DNA of 64,000 nt from Nicotiana tabacum (taxonomy: Eukaryota > Streptophyta > Magnoliopsida > Solanales > Solanaceae). Position 1 is the first letter of the stretch. Every line of letters starts with the position of its first letter. Below, in pieces: positions 47,250-59,067 of this stretch. The notes below the pieces were generated by a model that was not told the origin of the DNA, did not search any database, and saw only the letters and a program-made list of their open reading frames with translations. Position numbers and translations under genes: made by a program. The DNA is taken from positions 29,765,322 to 29,829,321 of the forward strand of contig NC_134101.1 of NCBI RefSeq assembly GCF_000715075.1, given 5' to 3'.

Positions 47250-50126
47250 ATGCCAAAGGTTAAACGTTTCCGGAATCCATTAAAATCAGCTCATGGACCA
47301 TATGATGCTCATGGACGTTTTTCATCATCAACAACTCCAGCCCCGTCACTTGCTATAGAGCCTTCAACTTCGTTACAAGCTCCCCCACATGCTCCTGCAA
47401 GTTCTTCAGTAGCTGATGAAGTCCCACAACAAGAACAAGCTCCAACTCTGCCTTCTAATCCAAGTGCAATGTCCACACGCCATCCTGGACGTGAATCTAC
47501 ACAATATTGGAAAGTAGAGGCAATAGGTATATGCCTTATATGTATGTTTATTTCACTTTATAAATTTCTGATGTTTTTCCTTTTGGTTGACTAACTTGTC
47601 TTTTTATTAAAGACTCAAACAACATTACTAAGCACATTAAGATCTACCTATCAGAGAACGCATCATTGTGGACTTTGATAACTACGATGCAGCATATGGG
47701 GAAGCGCAAGGGTTGCTCGCTGTATATTGTGGATTACTGGCTATTGATGGTAATTTTTTTCCAATTAATTTTGACAGGTGGTCAGGACCGCCAGGCATTC
47801 CTAAAAAATACAAGGAAGACTGCTTTGAAATAATGCTAAAGGTATTACACATATATCTATTTATTGTAACTAAATTTTTATTATTGTATAGAAAACTAAC
47901 TTTGTTTTTCTTTTTCATTTGAAGCCTCGGTTCTTTTTTAGGACTACTAATGCCATTGCATACAGATATTGCAATGCTAGTTTGAACAAGAAATGGGCTA
48001 CACATAGACATAGGTTGTGGGATGAATTTAATGACCCAGCCAAAAGTAGAATTGAACTTTTAAGCAATGTGCCATCGAGTATAAATAGAGACCAGTGGGC
48101 TGGTTTTGTTGCTTATCGTCTAAAATCATCAACAGTTGTAAGATTCTGATTATCTGAATAGATTTTGATGTCGTTATGATTAAATACTAGACTAACTTTT
48201 TAAGTTGTTATTATTTTGTTGTTAGAAAAGTTGTAGAAGAAATAAAGAAATTCGCCGCAAGCAAACAATGCCTCACACTAGTGGTTCCAAAGCTAACTCG
48301 AGACGACGACATGAGCTGGTATTCATGTTAACTTAATAGTTTTACTTGTTCTCTAATTTAAATACTTTATTACAATCTATTTAATTTATCTCTTTCTTAG
48401 TTTTTGAAAACTGGGAAAAATCCTACTCGGGAAAAGATGTTTATCGAAACTCATAGGAGAAAGGATGGATCATTTGTAAATGATGAGGCAAGGACTATAG
48501 TGGTAAGTTCAGTTGTGGTGTGTTTTTCTAACATTATTTGTAGTTCTATTTAACATTTTGCATCTCAATCTAATTACTTTCCGTAAATACTAATTGATAA
48601 TTTCTCTGCTTGTAGGAACAAATTGAATCGACTCAAGGTAATAGCAATGAATCTGAAATTTTTTCAGATGATATTATTGGCAAGGTGTTAGGGAAAGAGC
48701 ATTCTGGGAGGGTACGATGTATGGGTATGGGAGCAGCTCCTTCAAATACATTCAAGAATATCAAACAACGACTTAATGAGCTGAACCATTCTTCATCTAG
48801 CTTCGGCGCATCATCTGCAACTTTCAGCTATTTGCAACAAGAGGTCACTCATTTGAAGTCCCAATTAGCCAGCACTTTAACTGCACTGAAAGCTTACATG
48901 ATATCAAAGGAAGGAAGAGTTCCTGAGCAATTTATTGGTTTGTTTGCTTCTCAACCACATGTAAGAAGAATATTAGAAGTTCTGTGCTTTGTGTATATAT
49001 CTTATGTGTTATCTTTTAATTTGGTTTGGTTAGAACCATCAGATATGCATTCGCCAAGCACATGAACCACTTTGCCTTTTAGCTTCAAACACTTTATAAG
49101 AAGCAGCTTGTGAGTAGGGAGGAATTTTCCATTATGTAGATTCTATCTACTTTCTCCATCCTTTCCTCATCACTGAATTGATGAAAATCCTCACCTTTAA
49201 CCACTAGAGTATCGTCCGAGTCAGGGTTATTAACCAATCCAGCTTCACAGACGATGTTTTTAAGTTCATCAACATCATCTTCTGAGACAAATATGATCTT
49301 CACTTCACCTTCTGTGTGAGTTTCAACAGCACCTTTGACAACTTCCTGATGATTTTGCTGTGCTAACCAACCAGTCTTTGCGGAACAAATAATAGTAACT
49401 GACGAGTCTGTCTCGAGGAGCAATGCTATATTAACTTTGGAATAGTCCTTGTTTGATACTATCTTCCCTTTCCAATACGCAATTGCTATTGCTACAACGT
49501 GAGATAATCCTTCTGTCATCCCCACCAGTGAAACACAAAGCAAGGTTGTCAATTTGGATTCATCTTAAACAAATTTTTTGATGGAATTTGCTATCCGTAA
49601 GAAGGATGCATAATAGATAACTGTAAAATGCATTACTGTACATTTGATTCTTGACGATGCTAAGTTGCGTACCATGATTTAGAATATTGTACATGCTTGA
49701 GCATGGTTGATTGAAGAATCTGAAACATGCCTTCATATGTAGTAGGGAGATACTGGTATAAATTCTTCTTGTTTTTCTGTCACTTAGGAAAGCATTGCCA
49801 TTTATATGTATGATCTAACTTGAGAATCTTCCATGTATAGAAATTATATCTCTTAAGATACAATAGCTTCTTGTCTAACAGAATGCCATAAGCATTATTA
49901 TTAGGCATGTGAATTGTAACGAGGATATAGTCCTCATCTTGGTCATAGCTAGATAATCATGTCTTTAAGGAAGCATTCAAAATTTGGTATAATGGTCAGA
50001 TTTTTCATCTGAATATGCTTTTTATTATTTCAGCCTAGTGATGATGCAGAGAGTGAACCTACTTCACCGGTGGATGTAAGAGGATCATCGGGCAGCAGCT
50101 ACCAGAATCAACAAGCAAATACTTAG
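47250..50126 (+). CDS. CACTA Transposase_24 (Ptta/En/Spm) protein, seven exons, frame open
   Basis: The second protein of plant En/Spm-like elements, probably a DNA-binding partner of the TPase. Exons: 47250-47526, 47642-47841, 47925-48137, 48226-48318, 48401-48502, 48616-48960, 50034-50126; total 1323 bases, 440 residues, no stop. Start MPKVKRFRNPLKSAHGPYDA, then a Pro/Ser/Ala-rich stretch. The conserved core is LPIRERIIVDFDNYDAAYGE, WATHRHRLWDEF, KQTMPHTSGSKANSRRRHEL and FIETHRRKDGSFVNDEA. A coiled coil follows (FSYLQQEVTHLKSQLASTL). The exon 2 acceptor (ttaag at 47641) keeps the frame but is weak; the better-looking acceptor at 47612 would shift it, so a small lesion is possible. The last intron (48961-50033) contains the antisense ATPase fragment. 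Confidence 0.82.
49094..49552 (-). pseudogene. Captured P-type Ca2+-ATPase (ACA-like) gene fragment
   Basis: An uninterrupted 152-residue minus-strand frame inside the last intron of the CACTA gene. It matches the region of plant autoinhibited Ca2+-ATPases around the phosphorylation site: GMTEGLSHVVAIAIAYWKGK stands where M4 with PEGLP is expected, then SVTIICSAKTGWL where ICTDKTGTL is expected, and part of the following cytosolic loop (VDELKNIVCEAGLV, FHQFSDEERMEKVDRI). The catalytic Asp is Ala (residue 58, about 49379-49381) and the following Thr is Trp, so no pump activity is possible. The rest of the roughly 1000-residue gene is absent. It is most simply a host fragment captured by the transposon; frames are kept but introns were not seen. 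Confidence 0.75.
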
Positions 50127-50800
50127 AATATTATTTATTTAATGTGGAACCACTGTTGCTTTTATGGATTTTAAGTAGTAATGTTTAGGAGCTACTTTAG
50201 TTTATATTGTTTTAGTATGATTTGCAGTGAATTTGTGATTGTTGCTATTGTGGATGTTTTAATGAAATTTGATTTCTGTTAAATACTGAATATTATTTAG
50301 TAAATAATTTATTTGTTTGTTTATGCATATGATGATACAAGCTTGATCTTATTTAATCATGCAATTCTTAATGAGAAGAAAGCGCATTTCAATATTCAAC
50401 TCGTGAGGGTAATTAATTCTCCCAAATTAAAATTTATAAAAGAGATTATATTGTGGCGATTATAGACCCCAACTAATTAATTATTGTTAACGTAAAGCTC
50501 ATATTGTGATGGTTATACATTGCCACAAAATTATTTTTTTAAAATCACATATCGTATTGTGACAATTACAAAGCCCCACAAATTATTATTTTTTAGCATT
50601 AAAATTATATAAAGGAGGTTATAACCCGCCCTTAATTGACTTTAAAACCTCCACTAATTACAAATTTAATTTGCGGAGGTCGTCGTGGGGTTCTTTAAAA
50701 CTGTCACAAAAAGCCTTGTGGCGATGATAACCATGGTGTTTCTTAAAACCCCTCCGAAAACGTCACACAATTAAGAAAAAACTTCCACAAATTACACCTT

Positions 50801-50811
50801 TTCTTGTAGTG
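50801..50811 (-). repeat. Right terminal inverted repeat of the CACTA element
   Basis: TTCTTGTAGTG, the reverse of CACTACAAGAA, the standard CACTA terminus. The 350 bases to its left hold repeated words such as gtggcgat, cgtcac and cctcc(a/g), the usual subterminal binding zone. Confidence 0.85.
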
Positions 50812-52263
50812 CCTTTTAGATTTTAGAGTTTAGACTGTAGGCTTGTGTGGGCAAATATGGTAGAGTTATGTGCTGGAAAGTAGAGATCAGTAACAGAGAT
50901 GGAGTCTTCTCTGTCATTAAGGTTTCCACCGGCCTTATTGCTTAAGACATTAATTAGCAATGCGTGGTAATAGTTGACATAAGTAATAGCCATATTCGTG
51001 TAAGATGAATTTAATCTGAAAATCTTTGCAGAATATTTCATTTTTGTAGGTTTAGTCTTTGGTTCTTTCTTGATGTTTCAAATTCTGATGCTAGGCTTCT
51101 GTGACTCTGATATTGATAGTAATGATCCAATGTGAGAGGAAGGTAGGTATATTTGAAGATTTTCGACTGTTTGAGATTTGCAGACTTTGGGTTACCGTAA
51201 GCTTTTCTGCAATCCTTTCTCTGTTCTTTTTCATGCATTGCCAAGGCATAAAATCTAGTGGCACTGGTGACAATTTTTCGCACATTAAGGGGTCAACTGT
51301 CTCCTTTTGCTCTTTGCTGGTCCCCTTATGTAGTTTTTTTCTTTTTGCCGCAACCAAAGTTCTTTAAAGAAAATATGGTTCTTATTCCTAAATTAGACAG
51401 CATCTGAATATTTCAATTTATAAAATATATCACTTACTAATACCACATTTTTAATTAGTTTTACATCTTTATTAGGAATCTTTTGATCTAAGCCGTTTTG
51501 CGAAAATATTCAATTCTCTGAAGTTGTACATGTTATAAATTCTCTTCCTAAAGATCAAGGAAAGTGAGACTTACCAAAATTTATTGGAAGAGATTGAAAA
51601 TTCTCCTTTCTAATATAAATTAGATTTCATTTAGCAAAAATCAACAAGAAATCCATCGCGACCATTGATTACAAAGTACTTTTTTTTTGGGTTTAATTAC
51701 CTGGTATTCAAAATTTATTGGTCCAACTAACCTAGATTTGAACCGTGTATGACCTATTTAAGGAGGAAACGCTTTCTACTAAGTATTTCTTCCTTCCCAT
51801 GACTCGAACCTGAGATTTAAACATTCTGGAATTTCGTTTATATTGCCAAATTCCTTTATGGCGATACTCTGATAGCAAAGTATTAAATATTCAAAAATGT
51901 TTATATCCTAAAATATTAAACCCAGAAGTAACAAAAGGTTGAAATGTACATTTATCATAATGTAACATTAGGAAACTAGTTTATATCCTCATAAGTCATA
52001 ACATCAATAGGCGGATCCACCTCTTTGACAAGACGTGGAACTGCACCTACTGTATTGATTACAAAATAACTACTTTTAAAGCTGCTCTTTAAAACATGGT
52101 CATAACTGGCCAAAGTTGCACTAACTTTTAATTTGTGGTCATGTACTAAAGAGCAGCCTTAAGAGTGACTATTTGTACAAATGGCCCTGATATTGAAGAC
52201 TACACTTTAGGCCAATGGGTCATTATTTGGGCTATGTGGCACTCAAACTCCGCAAAAGAACGT
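50812..52263. other. Intergenic sequence right of the CACTA element
   Basis: About 1.45 kb, AT-rich. Open frames of 72-88 residues at 50823-51367 on both strands overlap each other and show no domain features. Nothing else is recognised. Confidence 0.45.
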
Positions 52264-52680
52264 AAAAATAGCAGGGGCTAGCCAGTTTTAGGACTGGTAA
52301 TTGAAAAATAGCCAACGTTTGCAAAGTCATTGAAAAATAGCCACTATTTTGCTACAACATGGAAAGTTCCAGCATAATATACTGGAGATTGGTGACACGG
52401 AAAGTTCCAGCATAATATATTGGAGATTGGAGTACTTGTGTATTAACTTCCAACATATTATGTTGGACCAGTATATTATGCTGGAACTCCAGTATATTAT
52501 GCTTGAAGTTCACATGTAAAAAATTCGAACTCCAGTATATTATGCTGGAATATTTTTCGAATTTTGAATAGTGTTTTCGTTCAGATTTATCTTTACATAA
52601 AAAGTGGCTAAATTTCGATTACTTTTGAAATTGTTGTTATTTTTCAATTACCAGTAAATTTGGCTATTTTGAATTTCACC
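52264..52680 (+). repeat. Hairpin-rich foldback repeat, family F, copy 2
   Basis: Reverse-complement relative of 31787-32018. It starts gcaggggctagccag and has the inverted ends ggactGGTAATTGAAAAATA and, reversed, ttactGGTAATTGAAAAATA. Between them are at least six words of the TCCAGCATAATATACTGGA and CCAGTATATTATGCTGGA type. No transposase. A target duplication was not found. Confidence 0.75.
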
Positions 52681-53350
52681 CCAAAAGAACATATTTGTTG
52701 CCTCAAACAGGCCATGCACTTGGGCCTTTTTGGATCTTTTCTGGGCTGGACATATATGCCATAAAAGGGATTTTTACCTATCAATACCACATATGAAACT
52801 TATTTACCCTCAATACTACATATAAAATGGAAATAATTTTTTAATCCGAAAATGGAAACATCAATAAATATTTTTTTTTCTTTTCTTTATTATTTTTAAA
52901 AAATAATTCTCGTGCATTTCTCTTGCACATGGAAGACCTTCCTCATGTCCCTTCCATGACATAAAACATATGATATCAGAACAAGTACAAAAGAAAGAAA
53001 AAGATTTAGTATAAGTTCGACTCTCCAATGATCAATAATGTCGACCTAAAAAGCCTATTACTACTTAATTATTCTACATATCACAGATATAAAATATTCA
53101 TCCTCATAGTCTCATTGCTTAAGAATTAATTAATTATACCTTTTTTGTACGATAGCTTTTCATATAATTATTGGCACTACTGGAAAAAAAAGAAAGAAAA
53201 TCACTATGAAAAGGAATATCTTGCACAATTGAAGGGTTAATATTATTATTTTTTTAAAAACTGAACAATAGTAAAAACAAATTGCATTTATTTTGTATTC
53301 TAATGCTATTAATTAACAAACCTCAAAAGACCTAGAACGTCATGTAAGTA
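52681..53350. other. Intergenic, AT-rich
   Basis: No gene or complete repeat recognised. The word cactactggaaaaaaaag at 53173 looks like a CACTA end, but no partner was seen. Confidence 0.4.
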
Positions 53351-53358
53351 ATTCATAC

Positions 53359-54260
53359 CAATGCTTTAAAATATTTTTTTTTAGACTCGCCACGAGGCAG
53401 AGGCACTATTAAAACGCCTTAAGGCTTATGTTTGAGGCGTAGTTCTATGAGGCTTACTTTCTCAAGAGCCTGACTATGTGCCCTAAATACACCTAACGGT
53501 TAACGCTCGGGCTTGCCCAATAGTTCCTATGCAAATCATGTGCCGAATTCACTAATTAGCACTATTAACTCTCAAAATTCTTTAACAACTGAATAGTTAA
53601 AGTTCTTCATTTATAGGAATATGAAAATTGTAAATAACTCAAATAATGAAGCATATTATTGCATATTCACTAATTGAGAACATTGTGACTCGTGAGGATA
53701 AATATCAGTTGAATATTTTTTTTAAAAATAGATAAGCAAAATTTATATCTTTACTTCCTAGATCTTCATGTCTTAGTTTAATGTCTCTCAAAATTATTAT
53801 ACATCTATTATTTTTTTATTTAAAAATAATTTTATATTTACTCATGAAGGAGTAATATTTTAAAATATACTACTGATAAAATTTATTGTATATTTATTTT
53901 TAAGGAGGTAAAATCTGAAGTTTCACAATATTTTATAAGGAATTATAATTTTTAATTATTTGAAAGTTAAGAAGTTATAGTTGATTTATATTTCATAGTA
54001 ACTTTAACATTATTGTATTATTTATACTTATAAAACATGCTAAATATTTTATTTTCTATGAGTTTCTTTAGTTCTTTTCAATTTTCTTGAACTTTTAATG
54101 TACTTTTTATATTTTTTGTATTATAATGCTATATTATTAATTTATAAATTAAAACATTTAAAGATTCATGGGCTTACGCCCCATGTCTCAAGGCTTACGC
54201 CTCGTCATGTATCAAGCAAAATGCCTCGCCTCGCCTCGCGCCCCGCCTTTTAAAATATTG
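53359..54260. mobile_element. hAT-type MITE, family E, copy 2
   Basis: Left end CAATGCTTTAAAATA, reversed right end CAATATTTTAAAAGGCGGGG, with the exact 8-base duplication attcatac at 53351-53358 and 54261-54268. The ends have the gcctcg and ggcttacgcc words seen in copy 1 (19599-20431). 902 bases, AT-rich interior, non-coding. Confidence 0.85.
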
Positions 54261-54268
54261 ATTCATAC

Positions 54269-55585
54269 ACGTAATACCCACACAAAAAACGCATTATTAG
54301 AAAATGAAAGTACTTCAAATTTTTCTCAAAAGAAATCAATAATAAACGGTAAGTTAAATTTTAATTGCAGGATATGGACGCTTATGTACTTTAACCTAAC
54401 AAAAATTAGTTACAACAACCAATTTAATGAGATTGTTCCATCATTTCCATACATATCATAGTAACGCCACATAAAGATATACTTCTCATGTATTTTTGAT
54501 GCATTACGGAAGCTACCATAATTAGAAACTTCATTGGTAGCTCAAAATTGCACCTACTCATTAAAAATATTAGAGGAATTCGTCTAATATTACTCCAAAA
54601 GTATAAAACTATATAAGTTTCCACCAAATATTGGTTGCTTGTCCACTTCTTTTAAAAAGTAGTAAATACATAATTAAACATTCTATTGGGAGGGGAAAAG
54701 AAAATTCAAAAAATGACTCAAAAATGAATTAACCCTTACAATATCTTGTAGATTTCTTTTTTCTTTTTCAGTTTGGGCCCTACCAATTATTATTATTATG
54801 GACATTAAAAAGACAAACAAAACGGACCTACTAAAGTACATGTCATTCATTCATTCATCTACCTAACACTTTCAATCTAAAATCAATTCCATAAAAAAAA
54901 CTATGCTTCTATTCCTATTTAAATACTCTTCTGTTCCAGTTTATGTGAACCCATTTCCCTTTTGGTCCGTTAAAAAAAAATGACCCTTTTCTAAAATTGA
55001 AAGCAATTTAACTTAAATTTCAAATTAGAAACCATCACCTCTTTTAGTTTAAACGACGGTAGTAGGACAAAACATATGGATCTTTAGGTGAGAAAACTCC
55101 AAAATGGAGAGGTGAAAAAGCTTATCCAAAAGGGTTGACACAAACACAAATTTAATTTCACAATCCTTTTATTTAAGAGGAAGAAAGCAGAAGCAGCCAA
55201 CTTTGTTAGGTATGAGTAACATGGGATCTTTGCCTTTTTTATTGGCCATGTTCTAGAAGAAAATGTCATCTATCCATTTCATTGTTTCCTCTCAACCAAG
55301 TATATAAATATTCACTATAATCATGTCCATTCTTGACTTCATCAATAATATCTCAAAAACTAAAAAACAGTACATTTTCTTCATCCCCCTTGAAGTTTTT
55401 GATACTTACATAGATTACCTTTATAGTACTGACATTACAAAATCGACCCCTCTTTAGTCACTAAAGTTGTATAAAGACACCCACACACTATGTCTTATAA
55501 AGCAACTTGCCCTTGCATATTTTGTTTTGTTTGGATTTGGTCCATCATGTATATGGAAAAAAAAGTAACTTGATCTTCATGTTAT
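54269..55585. other. Intergenic, AT-rich
   Basis: No gene recognised. Bases 54935-55035 (ctgttccagtttatgtgaac, ttttggtccgttaaaa) resemble one end of a Stowaway-type MITE. The opposite end was not found. Confidence 0.45.
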
Positions 55586-55594
55586 GTTTTGCTC

Positions 55595-56464
55595 GGGTAA
55601 ATTTCACAAATGGTCATATAATTATGATTTATTTTTAAAAAAAAAAAAAACTCATATAACTAAATTTTCTCACACAAAAATCATAAAACTTTTATTACTT
55701 CACAAAAAAATCATAGTGACTGAAAAATATAATTTTTCTATAATATTTTTGTATGCTGCATTTTTTTTTTATATATTTTGAATCTAATAAATAATAACCC
55801 AATTAAAATAGAAAAATGACCCAACCTAACCCGACCCCATTCGACCCAATACCCATATACATAAATTAAGATAATACTAAAAGTGAATCCCCCAAAACAC
55901 GATACTTCTATCTTTTATTTTTCTTTTTCAGATTTTCATTCAAAATGATTGCATTATTGCTTCAAATCTATCTAATTATCCATACCTCTTTTTTTAATCA
56001 GAAACTCATGCATTCCAAATTAAATTTTTTTTGGTGAAGATTTCACTTGTGATACTATCTTACTTTATGTATATGGGTTTTGAATCAGGTCAGGTTGGGT
56101 AATTTCTATTTTAAGGGCAAAAGATTGATTGATTGGTTGAAACTAATTGCATTCATTAACCAAAAATATATAAAATATGTATATTATATGTATATAATAC
56201 ACACATATATATAATATATATTTTGTCGGCTATTATTTTTGGAGCTGCTAAAAATATACATTTTCTATTTTAATTGAGTTATTATTTGTTAGACTGAAAA
56301 AAACCATAAAATAAGAAAATACTTCTGAAAAGTTGTGTTTACTGGTCACTATGATTTTTTTGTGCAGTAGTAAAAGTTTTATGATTTTTGTGTGAGAAAA
56401 TATAATTATATGATTTTGATAAAAAAAAAATCAATGGTTATATAATTATTTGTGAAATTTACCC
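55595..56464. mobile_element. Long-TIR MITE, Mutator-like, family G
   Basis: Left end GGGTAAATTTCACAAATGG, reversed right end GGGTAAATTTCACAAATAA. The inverted similarity runs about 150 bases inward (tcacacaaaaatcataaaac on the left arm, its inverse on the right). Flanks gttttgctc (55586-55594) and gtttttctt (56466-56474) match at 7 of 9 positions, suggesting a decayed 9-base Mutator-type duplication. 870 bases, no coding. Confidence 0.75.
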
Positions 56465-56474
56465 AGTTTTTCTT

Positions 56475-57690
56475 AGAGCTAGTCCCTCATATTTTTCTAG
56501 TAAAGTGGATTAAGTTTAATTTTTAGTCCCTCATTTTATTTTGCAATCACAATAACATGTTTCAAGCATCAGAGCTTATATTTTATTTGATAATATAACA
56601 CAATATATAAGCAAGTGAATTAAGTTGTCCGGTGTAATTTTTCTTAAAATAAACATAGGGACCATAAAATTTGTAGACTTTCAAGTGTATAAATATCCTG
56701 TAACTTGCTCCTATTATCATACAAGAATATTTTGTAATTATCAAAACCTTTGAGGTGGTGGTAAAATTATTTCAAACAGAAACCCCAGGAATTACTACTA
56801 AAGAGGTAGTAGACCCCAGGAATTGATGAGAAGAGACATAGGCAGTTGTAAATTGTAATATCTAAGCTCAGTTACTTACCAACCATTGCTCTGCCCCATC
56901 TGTCCTTTGTCTTTGTCATCTCTCTTTTCATTTGTCCCTTTCTTTGTGTATCAATCCATGGCCACGTGGAAGTTTTTGGTATTCATTTATATACTATATA
57001 TAACAATTCGGTGCAAGTGATGATTCAAAGTTTTAATTCTATTGGTTTGAAACTCGAATTCCAACCATTGAATTCATTACTTTATTTGAGGTATGCGTTT
57101 ATAATTTGATATTTTCAACAATTTTAGTAATTTTATACAGATAAATTTAGGTCCCTGTCAAAAGTTATGGGGTTCAGATGATATATCCTTGCAAGTGATA
57201 TGACCTTTTACCAACTTTTGATCATACACATATGAATATTTTAGGTTTAGCAGTAATGGTTTTCTTTTTTATACTACTCTTTTTTTTTTCTTTCAAAAGC
57301 ATAGATCTGTTAATAGTGAAAAGGGAAAAAAAATCGGGAAAAGTCAACATTACTAATCCGTTATGATAAAAGACCACTATCGTATTTATGAGGTAACTAG
57401 TTGTGTTTGAAAACAATTTTAAGAACATAAAGCAGAATATATTCGAATTGTGTCATTTAGCAAATAGCGAATATCAAGTATGGTATTTCATTGTTTTTTC
57501 TCCATCCTCTGGATTTACCTTCAAGGATATAAAGCATTTAAAAAAAAAACATCTACTGTGTTAGCTAATTAAAAAAATTGGATTTTGGATTTTGATCAAA
57601 GGCCAATAAACAAATTGTGGAGCCTATAATATGTAAGAAAAATGCCTTTGTATCTTCTAGAAGAAAATAACAAACAGTCACTACGTGCCA
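56475..57690. other. Intergenic, AT-rich
   Basis: About 1.2 kb without recognisable genes or repeats. Confidence 0.4.
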
Positions 57691-57699
57691 TTGAAAGAA

Positions 57700-58682
57700 G
57701 GGGAAAAGGGCAAAATATATCCATCTACTTTCATATATTGTCTATATTTAACTTTCGTTATACTATCGAGCCAAATTTACCCCTACCATTATATTATCGG
57801 GCCAAATTTACCCCTACAATCAGCAAACTTTTAAAAATATTCCTTGATCTGTTAAGTAATCCAAAATCTCCAAAATTCCTTTTATATAAATCACTTGTTG
57901 TTCTTCTTGGTCTACTACTTTTAAGAATTACTATTGATGTGAATGTTAAAGTTACTAGACTATACAAACTATTCATAATTTTTTTAATTACCAATGCAGC
58001 CATTTCTCTTTTTGTAATAAATAAAATTAGTTTAAAATTTTATTTATTTTTCAATCATATATACATCGTAGAATTTAGTGGGCCTATTTATTGTGTATTA
58101 TATGCAGCTGATCATCATGTATGTATATGTATATTCAAATATATTTTGTCCTTGCCTGGTTAGTATAGAGTTCGATCGACTAACTTAAGAGTGCACAATG
58201 TATATGCATTTAACTAAAGCAAAGTTGAATTAGACAATGTAAAGTCTCCGAGGAACTTCACCTTCAATCACTAATACTTGCAAAGTTTTCATACATTTTG
58301 TGCAACGAATTCATTAAAATTAGGATGTTGTAAATACTTTTAGAATTTAGAAAAGCTACCTAATTTAGAATTTTTAATTTACTATACTTTTATTTATTCA
58401 GTTGTATTATTTAATATTTTTTTCTCTAATTCAAAAAGTATGTAAATGCCAATTATTTCAAAAATAGTGGACCAAGACGAATAACAAGTGATTTAAATAA
58501 AAAAAATTTGGGAGATTTTGGATTACTTAACATATCAAAGGGTATTTTTAAAAGTTTACTGATTGTATGGATAAATTTGGCCCGATAGCATAACGGTAGG
58601 GATAAATTTGGCCCGATAGTATAACAGAGGTTAAATGTAGATAATATATGAAAGTAGAGGGGTATATTTGGCCTTTTCCCCC
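57700..58682. mobile_element. Mutator-type long-TIR MITE, copy A
   Basis: Starts ggggaaaagggcaaaatat and ends in the inverse (atatttggccttttcccc). The inverted arms extend about 230 bases, including aatccaaaatctcc on the left and its inverse on the right. Flanks ttgaaagaa (57691-57699) and tcgaaagaa (58683-58691) match at 8 of 9 positions, the Mutator 9-base duplication. The 173-residue open frame at 57642-58163 runs from outside the element across its left arm into the interior and is not convincing as a gene. The interior is shared with copy C. Confidence 0.85.
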
Positions 58683-59067
58683 TCGAAAGAATTGGTAGGA
58701 TAGAAATAGGGAAAAGGGCCAAATATGCCCCTCTACTTTCATATATTGTCTATATTTAACCTCTGTTATACTATCAGGCTAAATTTACCCCTACCGTTAT
58801 ACTATCGAGCTAAATTTACCTCTACTATCAGCAAACTTTTAAAAATACCCCTTGATCTGTTAAGTAATCCAAAATCTCCCAAATTTCTTTTATTTAAATC
58901 ACTTGTTGTTCTTCTTGGTCCACTATTTTTAAAAATAATGGAGCAAGAAGAACAACAAGTGATTTAAATAAAAAGAATTTGGGAGATTTTGGATTACTTA
59001 ACAGATCAAGGGGTATTTTTAAAAGTTTGATGATTATAGGGGTAAATTTGACCCGATAGTATAACAG

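Larger units (their letters stand above)
36600..50811 (+). mobile_element. CACTA (En/Spm) transposon, about 14 kb, with nested insertions
   Basis: The right end is TTCTTGTAGTG (50801-50811), the inverted form of CACTACAAGAA, preceded by about 350 bases of subterminal sequence. Inside are two genes on the plus strand, as in En/Spm-type elements: a TNP2-like TPase (37317-40930, broken) and a Transposase_24 gene (47250-50126, open). The left terminus is not recognisable, so 36600 is approximate and the TSD is unverified. Insertions or captures inside: a reversed LTR with its own MITE, a 0.59-kb tandem repeat, and a Ca2+-ATPase gene fragment. Confidence 0.8.

Noticed and set aside
49094..49552. 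Treating the ATPase-like frame as an active Ca2+ pump gene
   Set aside because: Only about 150 residues of the protein are present and the catalytic Asp is missing.
50823..51367. Four overlapping frames of 72-88 residues right of the CACTA element
   Set aside because: Mutually overlapping on both strands, no domain, no splice context.
53173..53190. CACTACTGG-AAAAAAAAG, a CACTA-like terminus
   Set aside because: No inverted partner or transposase nearby; poly-A context makes chance likely.
57642..58163. 173-residue open frame
   Set aside because: It starts outside MITE A and runs across its left inverted arm; no domain, and AT-rich hydrophobic composition.
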